Part shown: one piece after another, positions 55,052 to 63,033 of the stretch
Layout: each line of letters begins with the position of its first letter
Position numbering within the stretch: the stretch's first letter is position 1
Notes under the pieces: model-generated
The model's input: the letters and a program-made list of their open reading frames with translations, nothing else
Database searches by the model: none
What the model was told of the DNA's origin: nothing
Assembly (NCBI RefSeq): GCF_000160035.2
Contig: NZ_KI535367.1
Span: 124,001 to 188,000 of the forward strand
From: Catonella morbi ATCC 51271
GTDB lineage: Bacteria > Bacillota > Clostridia > Lachnospirales > Lachnospiraceae
DNA: 64,000 nt
Direction of reading: 5' to 3'
Translations under genes and position numbers: made by a program

Positions 55052-56281
55052 ATGCAGATTTTATTTCTTACTCTTATGAAGATACACTCGCCTGCTGATG
55101 AAGGCATTTATATGGATCTTATGAAATGTTTTGCGGATAACGGACATAAGCTCTACATAGTAACTCCGCTTGAAAAAAAGGATGAGGCTGATGAAGAGGT
55201 TATAGAAGCAGGCAATCTTAAGATACTTAGATGTAAGACAGGTAATCTCTTCGGTGTAGGTATGGTTGAAAAGGGAATTTCCCAGACCTTACTTCCTTTT
55301 AAGTATATGAAAGCTATAGAAAGACATTTTAAAGGGATAAAATTTGATCTGATTTTATATTCTACCCCTCCGATAAGCCTTGCAGGTATAGTGGAGAAAA
55401 TAAAGAAAAAAACAGGAGCTAAGACATATCTTTTGTTAAAGGATATTTTTCCGCAAAACGCAGTAGATATAGGCCTTATCAGCCCGTTTACGGCAGAGAT
55501 TTTATTTAGGAATAAAGAAAAGAAACTTTATAAGATTTCCGATTATATTGGCTGTATGTCGCCTGACAATGTGGAATATCTGCTTAAACATAATGAATTA
55601 GACAGTTTAAAGGTTGAAGTCTGCCCAAATTCCATAAGGGTTACAGATAACCTAACCGGTGAAGTGCCAAAGAATAACGAAGCTTTGGAGCTTGGTGATA
55701 GAAGCAGAATTTTATCTAAATATAATATTCCGCCTGATAAAATCATTTTTTTATATGGCGGAAATCTGGGACTACCACAGGATATACCGTTTATTACAGA
55801 GTGCATCAAAAAATCCGCCAAAGTGAAAGAAGCTCATTTTGTAATCTGCGGAGGCGGAACCGAATACGGAAAACTTGAGAATTTTGTAAGTGAGACCACT
55901 CCGGTTAACCTTACTTTAATTAAAGCCCTGCCTAAGTCTGAATATGACAGCCTTGTCGGGGTATCAGATGTAGGCATGATTTTCCTTGACCATAGATTTA
56001 CTATACCGAACTTCCCGTCAAGACTGCTTTCATATCTTAAGGAAAAGAAGCCTGTGCTTATATGTACGGATAAAAATACGGATATCGGAAGGATAGCGGA
56101 AGAGAACGAGTTTGGCTTAAGCTCTGTAAGTGTTAATACGGAAGGCTTTGTAAATAATGTAAATAAGTTTACAGACGGAGAACTTAGGGCTAAGTTGGGT
56201 GAAAACGGATATAAGTTTTTAACGGAAAATTATACGGTGGAAAACAGTTATAAAATCATTATGAAGCATTTTGAAAACTGA
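55052..56281 (+). CDS. Glycosyltransferase, GT4-like (WbuB/CapM type)
   Basis: The 409-residue protein has two Rossmann domains. The N-terminus begins MQILFLTLMKIHSPADEGIY; the donor-binding half carries FLYGGNLGLPQDI and the PALPKSEY-like helix, then SRLLSYLKEKKPVLI. It resembles WbuB-type GT4 enzymes that add FucNAc to lipid-linked sugars, which fits the CapE-F-G genes further down, but sugar specificity cannot be read from the sequence. It starts 24 bp after the acetyltransferase. Confidence 0.85.
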   Translation: MQILFLTLMKIHSPADEGIYMDLMKCFADNGHKLYIVTPLEKKDEADEEVIEAGNLKILRCKTGNLFGVGMVEKGISQTLLPFKYMKAIERHFKGIKFDLILYSTPPISLAGIVEKIKKKTGAKTYLLLKDIFPQNAVDIGLISPFTAEILFRNKEKKLYKISDYIGCMSPDNVEYLLKHNELDSLKVEVCPNSIRVTDNLTGEVPKNNEALELGDRSRILSKYNIPPDKIIFLYGGNLGLPQDIPFITECIKKSAKVKEAHFVICGGGTEYGKLENFVSETTPVNLTLIKALPKSEYDSLVGVSDVGMIFLDHRFTIPNFPSRLLSYLKEKKPVLICTDKNTDIGRIAEENEFGLSSVSVNTEGFVNNVNKFTDGELRAKLGENGYKFLTENYTVENSYKIIMKHFEN

Positions 56282-56293
56282 GCAAAAATACAC

Positions 56294-56334
56294 GTCGAAG
56301 AGTATCTGTGACCAAATTGAAGCCTCCCTAAGCT
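56294..56334. repeat. Solo end of the toxin-locus inverted repeat
   Basis: GTCGAAGAGTATCTGTGAC, then 11 bases, then CTCCCTAAGCTT. This matches the left end of the toxin element (57697-57735) and extends to the CTT found only in its right end. It lies 13 bp after the glycosyltransferase stop with no toxin gene beside it. Confidence 0.6.
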
Positions 56335-56352
56335 TGAGTGGCAGAAACTTTC

Positions 56353-57489
56353 TTACATATATTTTCTTCTGCTTAATTCCTTATGATTAAGATAGTATTG
56401 TTCTTTATCGTAGTACATATTTTTGTCCATTTTCTTAACAAATTCGTCAAAATTCTCTTTGTCGGGATCGTACTCGCCAAGCCCAAAGGAGAGTGAGAGC
56501 TGATAGCGTCTGTTTGGCATAGAATTAATCTTATCCAGTTCAAGCAGTATTTTGCTTTTAATCCGGGTTAAAACTTCGGTACCTGTATCCTCTGCAAAAA
56601 TAAGAAACTCATCACCCGCATAACGAAAGGCGGTACCATTTTCAATAGTTGCTTCAGTGAGGATAGAGGCAACTTCTCTTAAGGCCTGATCACCTGCATC
56701 ATGCCCGTAAGTATCATTTATTCCTTTGAATTGATTAATGTCAATCATTATACCGCTGTGCATTGATTCATAAAACCGTGCATCAAAAAGATAGGCTCTG
56801 TTTAAAAGCCCGGTTAGCTTGTCAACATAGGCACTTTCCTTCTGCACACTCATAAAAGCATTGCAAAGCCCTATTGCTACACTCACCCATCCGGTAGCAA
56901 AACCGTAGAAGAAAGTCTGGATAAGATATCCTACAAAGACAGGGAATAAAAAAACGCTTATAGGGAAGAACTTTATATTCTTTTTATGTTTGAAAGTGAC
57001 ATGGATGTATGCACTGTATAAAATATATGATATTGAGATAAAGGAAAAGACATAAGCAAGTGGGGTACGCCTATATACATTGTCATTTCCGATGGTAAAA
57101 ACCAAAGGTACAAACCAGTTAATCAAGGTAACGGTTGACATGAGTATGGCGGGGATTGAGAGAAGTCTGACCTTGTGTCTGGTTTTGGCGGTATCTCCGT
57201 AAAGGTGAAAAATAATAAAAAAATTCCAAAGCAGACAGATGGCGATTGTTGCAAGGAAGGTGAAAGTATTACCCAGCATATTTAAAAATCGGAATAATTC
57301 ACCCGGTTTTCCGTCGGAAGTAAAGATTACGATATCAAAAAAACAGGCAAAGCCAACTATTATAAGCATATATCTGAGCATATTGTAGTCAGCTTTTTCG
57401 TTCTTTAAAATCGCCTGATTACAGATTATTATGGATAAAACCAAAACTATGCCTACTGCACTTGCAACATATACATGCAAAATATTCAT
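56353..57489 (-). CDS. Membrane diguanylate cyclase (7TM-type sensor + GGDEF)
   Basis: The 378-residue protein has seven or so N-terminal hydrophobic segments (about 5-215), similar to the histidine-kinase 7TM sensor region, then a GGDEF domain: DKLTGLLNRAYLFD and the active-site motif RYAGDEFL (AGDEF, a variant still seen in active cyclases). It is the only minus-strand gene in the polysaccharide region and lies between the solo repeat and the toxin element, so its placement here may be an insertion. No partner gene is adjacent. Confidence 0.85.
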   Translation of the reverse strand: MNILHVYVASAVGIVLVLSIIICNQAILKNEKADYNMLRYMLIIVGFACFFDIVIFTSDGKPGELFRFLNMLGNTFTFLATIAICLLWNFFIIFHLYGDTAKTRHKVRLLSIPAILMSTVTLINWFVPLVFTIGNDNVYRRTPLAYVFSFISISYILYSAYIHVTFKHKKNIKFFPISVFLFPVFVGYLIQTFFYGFATGWVSVAIGLCNAFMSVQKESAYVDKLTGLLNRAYLFDARFYESMHSGIMIDINQFKGINDTYGHDAGDQALREVASILTEATIENGTAFRYAGDEFLIFAEDTGTEVLTRIKSKILLELDKINSMPNRRYQLSLSFGLGEYDPDKENFDEFVKKMDKNMYYDKEQYYLNHKELSRRKYM

Positions 57490-57663
57490 CTCATATTCCT
57501 CTTATTTTAGAATTTGATGCCGGTGTCAAAAGTAGAAAATTAGTTCAAGATTATTTATAAGATATTCCATTAATTATCACATATTTTGGATACAAATTCA
57601 ATAGTAAACATAAAAAAGTTTGTTGCTCAGTAACCTCGGCGTTTTCGGGAAAGTTCAAATTTA

Positions 57664-57692
57664 TTGAAAATAATAACCTCTTGTGCTAAAAT
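57664..57692 (+). promoter_or_regulatory. Toxin promoter
   Basis: TTGAAA (57664-57669), 17 bases, TAAAAT (57687-57692). The start point falls at about 57699, right where the inverted-repeat leader GGAGAGTATC begins. Confidence 0.6.
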
Positions 57693-57699
57693 ATTTGTC

Positions 57700-57983
57700 G
57701 GAGAGTATCTGTGACAAAAAGGGAAACTCCCTAAGTATAAAACCGATAACCAAAAATCGGGAAAATACGAAGGGAGGTGGTGTTGATGACTGCTTATGAA
57801 ATCATCATGATCTTCATAGGGATAATAGCTTTGCTAATATCCTTCGGCGGTTTTCTAATCGCCATTCTTACTTATCTTAGTAAGAGAAAGTAAGTTACCT
57901 GCTTGCCACAAACAAGCAAGGTGAGTCCTTTAGGGCAATAAAACCAAGCTTAGGGAGTATTCATTTTGAAATGGATACTCTCC
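57700..57983. mobile_element. 284-bp type I toxin locus with terminal inverted repeats
   Basis: The left end holds GGAGAGTATC (57700-57709) and ACTCCCTAAG (57726-57735); the right end holds their exact reverse complements, CTTAGGGAGT (57949-57958) and GATACTCTCC (57974-57983), with nearly equal spacing (16 and 15 bases). The toxin gene lies between. Each end has its own inward-facing promoter. The right end alone also folds (GAGTAT-CATTT-TG-AAATG-ATACTC). Whether this is a mobile cassette or just a locus with duplicated leaders is not settled by one sequence. Confidence 0.5.
57786..57893 (+). CDS. Holin-like small toxin (type I toxin, Hol-Tox-like)
   Basis: The 35-residue protein begins MTAYEIIMIFIGIIALLISF, is one hydrophobic helix with a Tyr-Glu near the start, and ends in basic YLSKRK. 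This fits the small putative holin-like toxin family of Firmicutes, membrane peptides controlled by antisense RNA. GGGAGGTGG gives a strong ribosome binding site. A hairpin follows the stop (ACCT-GCTTG / CAAGC-A-AGGT, 57897-57922). It is too short for routine gene calling. A promoter on the opposite strand supports an RNA antitoxin. Confidence 0.75.
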   Translation: MTAYEIIMIFIGIIALLISFGGFLIAILTYLSKRK

Positions 57984-57985
57984 TC
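57895..57985 (-). ncRNA. Candidate antisense RNA antitoxin (5' part)
   Basis: A minus-strand transcript is predicted from the promoter at 57992-58020, starting near 57985 and running into the toxin gene's 3' end. Its 3' end is not certain; the hairpin at 57897-57922 could stop it. Its first 36 bases would be nearly the same as the toxin mRNA's leader. Confidence 0.4.
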
Positions 57986-57991
57986 TCCATA

Positions 57992-58020
57992 AATATAGCA
58001 TATTATAAATTTATTTTCAA
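57992..58020 (-). promoter_or_regulatory. Antisense promoter facing the toxin gene
   Basis: On the minus strand TTGAAA (58020-58015), 17 bases, TATATT (57997-57992), with the expected start next to GGAGAGTATC. It uses the same -35 and spacing as the toxin promoter. Confidence 0.55.
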
Positions 58021-58048
58021 GATACAGTATTTCAGAAAGGCAAATATC

Positions 58049-59101
58049 ATGGGTATATTTACAGGAAAAACTTTACTTATAACGGGTGGAACAGGCTCCT
58101 TTGGGCATGCGGTAATGGACAAATTTCTATCTACCGATATTGGTGAAATAAGGATATTTTCAAGAGATGAAAAGAAACAGGATGATATGAGGCATGAGTA
58201 TCAGGCGAAGATGCCGGAGGTTGCCGAGAAAATCAAGTTTTATATCGGAGATGTTAGAGATATAAACTCGGTGAAAAATGCTATGAATGGTGTGGATTAC
58301 ATCTTTCATGCTGCCGCACTTAAGCAGGTTCCTTCCTGTGAATTTTTCCCGATAGAAGCGGTTAAGACTAATGTGCTGGGAACCGAGAATGTGCTTAATG
58401 CAGCTATAGAAGCCGGAGTAAAGAGTATAATCTGCCTTTCTACAGATAAGGCAGCTTATCCTGTAAATGCTATGGGTACAAGCAAGGCTATGATGGAAAA
58501 GGTTATAGTAGCCAAGTCCAGGACGGTAGAGCAGTCAAAGACTAAAATATGCTGTACCAGATACGGTAATGTAATGTGCTCCAGAGGCTCGGTTATCCCA
58601 CTTTGGATAGACCAGATACGAGCGGGAAATCCCATCACTGTTACAGAGCCGACTATGACAAGATTTATTATGTCACTTGAAGAGGCTGTAGATCTGGTAC
58701 TTTTTGCATTTGAAACCGGGGAGACGGGAGATATCCTTGTACAAAAGGCTCCGGCTTGTACAATAAAGGTGCAGGCAGAAGCGGTTTGTGAGCTTTTTAA
58801 TGGTGATAAAGCTGCTATCAAACAGATAGGAATCAGACATGGTGAGAAGATGTATGAGACTCTGCTTACCAACGAGGAGTGTGAGAGGGCTATAGACCTT
58901 GGGAAATTCTACAGAGTGCCTTGTGACAGCAGGAATCTTAATTATGACAAGTATTTTACGGAAGGAAATACCGAGAGAGCAAAACTTACTGAGTTTAACT
59001 CTAATAACACAGAACTTCTTGATGTGGAACAGGTTAAGGCTAAGCTTACGGAACTTAGCTACATAAGGGAAGAGCTTGAGAAGAATGGAGTAAACTGCTA
59101 A
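58049..59101 (+). CDS. capE: UDP-GlcNAc 4,6-dehydratase/5-epimerase (CapE/WbjB-like)
   Basis: The protein has 350 residues from the ATG at 58049 (GAAAGG site); an earlier in-frame start at 57971 lies in the toxin element's repeat and is rejected. The NAD motif is TLLITGGTGSFGHAV, followed by YHAAA-like FHAAALKQVPSCE and the catalytic TDKAAYPVNAMGTSK. CapE converts UDP-GlcNAc to a 4-keto-6-deoxy-talose derivative, the first step to UDP-L-FucNAc. CapF and CapG follow in order. Confidence 0.9.
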   Translation: MGIFTGKTLLITGGTGSFGHAVMDKFLSTDIGEIRIFSRDEKKQDDMRHEYQAKMPEVAEKIKFYIGDVRDINSVKNAMNGVDYIFHAAALKQVPSCEFFPIEAVKTNVLGTENVLNAAIEAGVKSIICLSTDKAAYPVNAMGTSKAMMEKVIVAKSRTVEQSKTKICCTRYGNVMCSRGSVIPLWIDQIRAGNPITVTEPTMTRFIMSLEEAVDLVLFAFETGETGDILVQKAPACTIKVQAEAVCELFNGDKAAIKQIGIRHGEKMYETLLTNEECERAIDLGKFYRVPCDSRNLNYDKYFTEGNTERAKLTEFNSNNTELLDVEQVKAKLTELSYIREELEKNGVNC

Positions 59102-59185
59102 CTTAAATTTGTGACAGCTCTCATAAGATTTATAGTATTGATATATAGGAGTTTGAAAGGAATAGAATAGGATTAGATAAATAAT

Positions 59186-60397
59186 ATGAATATATTGGTT
59201 ACAGGTGCGAAAGGCTTCGTGGGCAGAAATCTTGCGGAAAATCTTAAGTGCATAAGGGATGGTAAAAATACTACAAGACCTGAACTTAAGATAGATGAAA
59301 TATTTGAATATGATCTGGAATCAACCAAAGAACAGCTCTTTTACTATTGTGAGAGGGCTGACTTTGTGTTTAATCTGGCAGGAGTAAACCGTCCTCTTGA
59401 TGCTTCCGAGTTTATGAAGGGAAATTTTGGCTTTGCTACAGATTTATTAAATGAGTTGAAAAAGCATAAAAATACCTGTCCTGTAATGCTTGCTTCCTCT
59501 GTGCAGGCCACTCTTGCCGGAAGATTTCAAAATTCCGAATACGGGAAATCAAAGCTTGCGGGAGAGGAGCTTTTCTTTAATTATAGTGAGGATACAGGTG
59601 CAAAGGTACTTGTATACAGATTTCCTAATTTATTCGGTAAATGGTGCAGACCTAATTACAACTCGGCTGTAGCCACATTTTGTTATAACACGGCTAATGA
59701 CCTGCCGGTGCAGATAAATGACAGAAATACCGAACTTGAACTTTTGTACATAGATGACCTGGTGGAAGGACTTTTGGATGCACTTGAGAACAAGGAAAAA
59801 TACTGTGAATATGAGGGAGTAGAGGCTATTGAAAAAGCAAATGGAAAGTATGCCTATATTCCTGTTACTCATAAAGAAACTCTTGGCAGTATAGCAGATA
59901 CCCTGGAAAGCTTTAAGAGACAGCCCGAAACCTTGATTATGCCTGACATACCTGCAGGAAGCTTTGCAAAGAAACTGTATTCTACATATTTATCTTATTT
60001 GCCAAAAGAAAAGGTAAGCTTTCCGCTTAAGATGAATACAGATAACAGAGGAAGCTTTACAGAGCTGTTAAAGACCACTTCCTGCGGACAGTTTTCTGTA
60101 AATATAAGCAAGCCGGGCATAACAAAGGGAGAACACTGGCACAATACCAAATGGGAATTTTTCATAGTTGTTTCAGGCAAGGCCCTTATACAGGAGAGAA
60201 AGATAGGAACCGATGAGATACTGGAGTTTTATGTAAGTGGTGAGAAGATAGAGGCTGTACATATGCTTCCGGGCTACACCCATAATATAATAAATTTGTC
60301 TGATACGGAGGATTTGATTACTCTTATGTGGGCAAATGAAAGCTTTGACAAAAACAGACCGGATACATTTGGGGAGAAGGTTTCTACAACGTTGTAG
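59186..60397 (+). CDS. capF: UDP-FucNAc pathway reductase (CapF/WbjC-like)
   Basis: The 403-residue protein has an N-terminal SDR reductase (MNILVTGAKGFVGRNLAENL; Tyr-Lys pair in SEYGKSKLAGEE) and a C-terminal cupin (about 280-395) with metal ligands in GEHWHNTKWEFF and LPGYTHNI. CapF is the bifunctional C3-epimerase/C4-reductase making UDP-6-deoxy-L-TalNAc. This two-domain plan is specific to CapF. It lies 84 bp after capE. Confidence 0.93.
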   Translation: MNILVTGAKGFVGRNLAENLKCIRDGKNTTRPELKIDEIFEYDLESTKEQLFYYCERADFVFNLAGVNRPLDASEFMKGNFGFATDLLNELKKHKNTCPVMLASSVQATLAGRFQNSEYGKSKLAGEELFFNYSEDTGAKVLVYRFPNLFGKWCRPNYNSAVATFCYNTANDLPVQINDRNTELELLYIDDLVEGLLDALENKEKYCEYEGVEAIEKANGKYAYIPVTHKETLGSIADTLESFKRQPETLIMPDIPAGSFAKKLYSTYLSYLPKEKVSFPLKMNTDNRGSFTELLKTTSCGQFSVNISKPGITKGEHWHNTKWEFFIVVSGKALIQERKIGTDEILEFYVSGEKIEAVHMLPGYTHNIINLSDTEDLITLMWANESFDKNRPDTFGEKVSTTL

Positions 60398-60473
60398 TTA
60401 AACGAATGACTGGAAGTAGAAAAACAACGATTTGTGATAAAAATGAATGATTGATAGACAATGAGGTATAGCG

Positions 60474-61649
60474 ATGAAAACAGATTACACGGATATAAGT
60501 TTTGCGAACAATGGCAAATTAAAACTGCTTATAATAGTAGGTACAAGACCTGAGATTATAAGACTTTCAGAAGTTATTAAAAAATGCAGATTATATTTTG
60601 ACTGTATCTTAGCACATACAGGACAGAACTACGATTACAACTTAAACGGAATATTTTTCAGGGATTTAAAACTTGATGATGCGGAAGTATATATGGATGC
60701 GGTGGGAGCTGACCTCGGAGAAACTGTCGGCAATATAATTGCGGCTTCATACAAGCTTATAACAGGCCTTAAACCGGATGCGCTCCTTATCCTTGGAGAT
60801 ACCAACAGCTGTCTTTCAGCCATATCTGCAAAAAGACTTCATATCCCTATATTTCATATGGAAGCAGGCAACAGATGTAAAGATGAATGTCTGCCTGAGG
60901 AAACAAACCGCAGGATAGTTGATATTATTTCAGATGTAAACCTGGCTTACTCTGAGCATGCCAGAAGATATCTTGCAGAATGCGGACTTCCTAAAGAAAG
61001 AACCTATGTTACAGGTTCACCTATGGCAGAGGTTTTGAGAGCAAATTTAGATGAAATTAAGGCCAGTGACATACTTACAAGACTTAAGCTTGAAGCGGGT
61101 AAATACATACTTCTTTCTGCTCATAGAGAAGAAAATATAGATACGGAGGAGAACTTTACCTCTCTTTTTACGGCGGTCAATAAGCTTGCTGAAAAATACA
61201 ATATGCCGGTACTTTATTCCTGCCACCCAAGAAGCAGGAAAAGACTCGAAGAATCGGGATTTAAGCTTGACAGCAGGGTTATACAGCAAGAGCCGCTGGG
61301 ATTCCATGATTACAATAAGCTTCAAATGTCGGCTTTTCTGGTGGTTTCAGACAGCGGAACCCTGCCTGAAGAAAGCTCATTTTACATAAGTGAAGGAAGC
61401 CCTTTTCCTGCTGTTTGCATAAGGACTTCCACAGAGAGACCTGAAGCGCTTGACAAGGGAGACTTTATACTTGCGGGGATAGACGAAAAGAGCCTTTTGC
61501 AGGCAGCAGATACGGCAGTATGCCTCAAAGAAAACGGTGACTACGGACTTCCTACACCCGCATATATGGATGAAAATGTGAGTGATAAGGTGGTCAGGAT
61601 AATTCAAGGGTATACAGGGGTTGTGAATAAGATGGTGTGGAGGAAGTAG
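60474..61649 (+). CDS. capG: UDP-N-acetylsugar 2-epimerase (CapG/WbjD type)
   Basis: The 391-residue GT-B-fold epimerase has GTRPEIIRLSEVIKKC, HTGQNYDYNLNGIFF, HMEAGNRCKDECLPEETNR and SDSGTLPEESS, which mark the WecB superfamily. Coming after CapE and CapF it is most likely CapG, which inverts C2 to give UDP-L-FucNAc; WecB (UDP-GlcNAc 2-epimerase) is the alternative. Its 3' end touches the next gene, so they are co-transcribed. Confidence 0.9.
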   Translation: MKTDYTDISFANNGKLKLLIIVGTRPEIIRLSEVIKKCRLYFDCILAHTGQNYDYNLNGIFFRDLKLDDAEVYMDAVGADLGETVGNIIAASYKLITGLKPDALLILGDTNSCLSAISAKRLHIPIFHMEAGNRCKDECLPEETNRRIVDIISDVNLAYSEHARRYLAECGLPKERTYVTGSPMAEVLRANLDEIKASDILTRLKLEAGKYILLSAHREENIDTEENFTSLFTAVNKLAEKYNMPVLYSCHPRSRKRLEESGFKLDSRVIQQEPLGFHDYNKLQMSAFLVVSDSGTLPEESSFYISEGSPFPAVCIRTSTERPEALDKGDFILAGIDEKSLLQAADTAVCLKENGDYGLPTPAYMDENVSDKVVRIIQGYTGVVNKMVWRK

Positions 61650-61654
61650 GCAGA

Positions 61655-63019
61655 ATGGTATTTTCATCTACGGTATTTTTGTTTTTATTTTTACCGCTTG
61701 TAATAATGATTTATTACAATCCTTTTGTTAAAGGAAGAAAATTTAAAAATTTATTCTTGCTTCTTGCCAGTCTGTTTTTTTATGCCTGGGGTGAGCCGGT
61801 GTATGTGTTTTTGATGTTAATATCAATTTCGGTTACCTGGATATTGGCCTTCTTTCTGAGAGGAAGATATAAAAAAGTTGTACTGACCGTTGGAATCATA
61901 TATCACGTGGGAGTATTATTCATTTTTAAATATCTTACATTTTTGACCTCACAGTTGGGACTCATTTTAAATCAGGATTTTTCTTACATTAAAATTGCTT
62001 TACCGATTGGAATTTCCTTTTTTACATTTCAATTGATGTCATATTTCCTTGATGTTTATAAAGGTGAAGCCAAGCCACAGAAAAATATATTTAATCTTGG
62101 GTTGTATGTCTCGCTTTTTCCGCAGCTTATAGCCGGACCTATTGTCAGGTATAATGAAATTGAAGAACAGATAAACACCAGAGTTGAGAGTGTAGAAAAT
62201 GTATCGGCCGGTATGAAAAGATTTATATACGGTTTGTCAAAAAAACTTTTACTTGCAGATTATCTGTCTGCAATAGCAGACTCTTCTTTTACCAGAATCG
62301 GAGATCAAACCGTGGTTATGGCCTGGTTTGGAATTTTAGCATATTCTTTGCAAATATACTTCGATTTTTCGGGATATTCGGACATGGCAATAGGCTTGGG
62401 TAAAATGTTCGGATTTGAATTTGCTGAGAATTTCAACTACCCGTATATATCTAAAAGCATAGTTGAATTTTGGAGAAGATGGCATATTTCGCTTAGCAGA
62501 TGGTTTAGGGATTATGTCTATATTTTTTTAGGGGGGGGGTATGGAAAACCGCTTAAAGTGGCATTTAACCTTGCTGTAGTGTGGATTCTGACAGGAATAT
62601 GGCATGGGGCGAATTGGACTTTTTTAGTCTGGGGAATTCTTTACTATCTTCTTATAGTAGTTGAAAAATTTACAGGAATAATTGACAAAATGGGTAAATT
62701 CTCAAGGGTATATACTTTAGTTGCCGTAATGTTATGTTGGGTTGTATTTAGAGCGGATAATCTAGGCGAGGCATTTTTATACATAGAGAATATGTTTGGA
62801 ATTAATGCTGGGAATTCTTATAGCTTATCGGCAATAAAAGATGAAACAGGATATGCTGTAATATTATTGGCTTCTGTAATAGGCTGCACTCCGCTTGTAA
62901 AAAAGATACTCGATAAATTCGCGGCTATAGAAGGCGTCTGGATACTTTTGATATTTGCGTTATCCTTAATAAAGGCAACAAGTTCATCATACAGCCCGTT
63001 CATATATTTTAATTTTTAA
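61655..63019 (+). CDS. MBOAT family O-acyltransferase (AlgI/DltB-like)
   Basis: The 454-residue protein has about ten membrane helices. It starts MVFSSTVFLFLFLPL, typical of AlgI-type MBOAT proteins, and has the motif RWFRDYVYIFLGGGYGK and the catalytic His in GIWHGANWTFLVWG. It would carry acetyl groups across the membrane for polysaccharide O-acetylation, with the AlgX/AlgJ-like protein that follows. The start at 61655 is chosen by homology; a GTG at 61637 overlaps capG. The GGG of LGGGYG is encoded by nine consecutive G (62531-62539), which could slip and truncate about 160 residues. Confidence 0.9.
   Translation: MVFSSTVFLFLFLPLVIMIYYNPFVKGRKFKNLFLLLASLFFYAWGEPVYVFLMLISISVTWILAFFLRGRYKKVVLTVGIIYHVGVLFIFKYLTFLTSQLGLILNQDFSYIKIALPIGISFFTFQLMSYFLDVYKGEAKPQKNIFNLGLYVSLFPQLIAGPIVRYNEIEEQINTRVESVENVSAGMKRFIYGLSKKLLLADYLSAIADSSFTRIGDQTVVMAWFGILAYSLQIYFDFSGYSDMAIGLGKMFGFEFAENFNYPYISKSIVEFWRRWHISLSRWFRDYVYIFLGGGYGKPLKVAFNLAVVWILTGIWHGANWTFLVWGILYYLLIVVEKFTGIIDKMGKFSRVYTLVAVMLCWVVFRADNLGEAFLYIENMFGINAGNSYSLSAIKDETGYAVILLASVIGCTPLVKKILDKFAAIEGVWILLIFALSLIKATSSSYSPFIYFNF
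62531..62539 (+). repeat. G9 homopolymer tract within the MBOAT gene
   Basis: Nine consecutive G encode three Gly with GGG codons, directly after seven T and one A. GGA is the common Gly codon in the neighbours. The gene is in frame with nine; one base more or less would shift it. Confidence 0.85.
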
Positions 63020-63033
63020 CAGGAGAGAGAATA

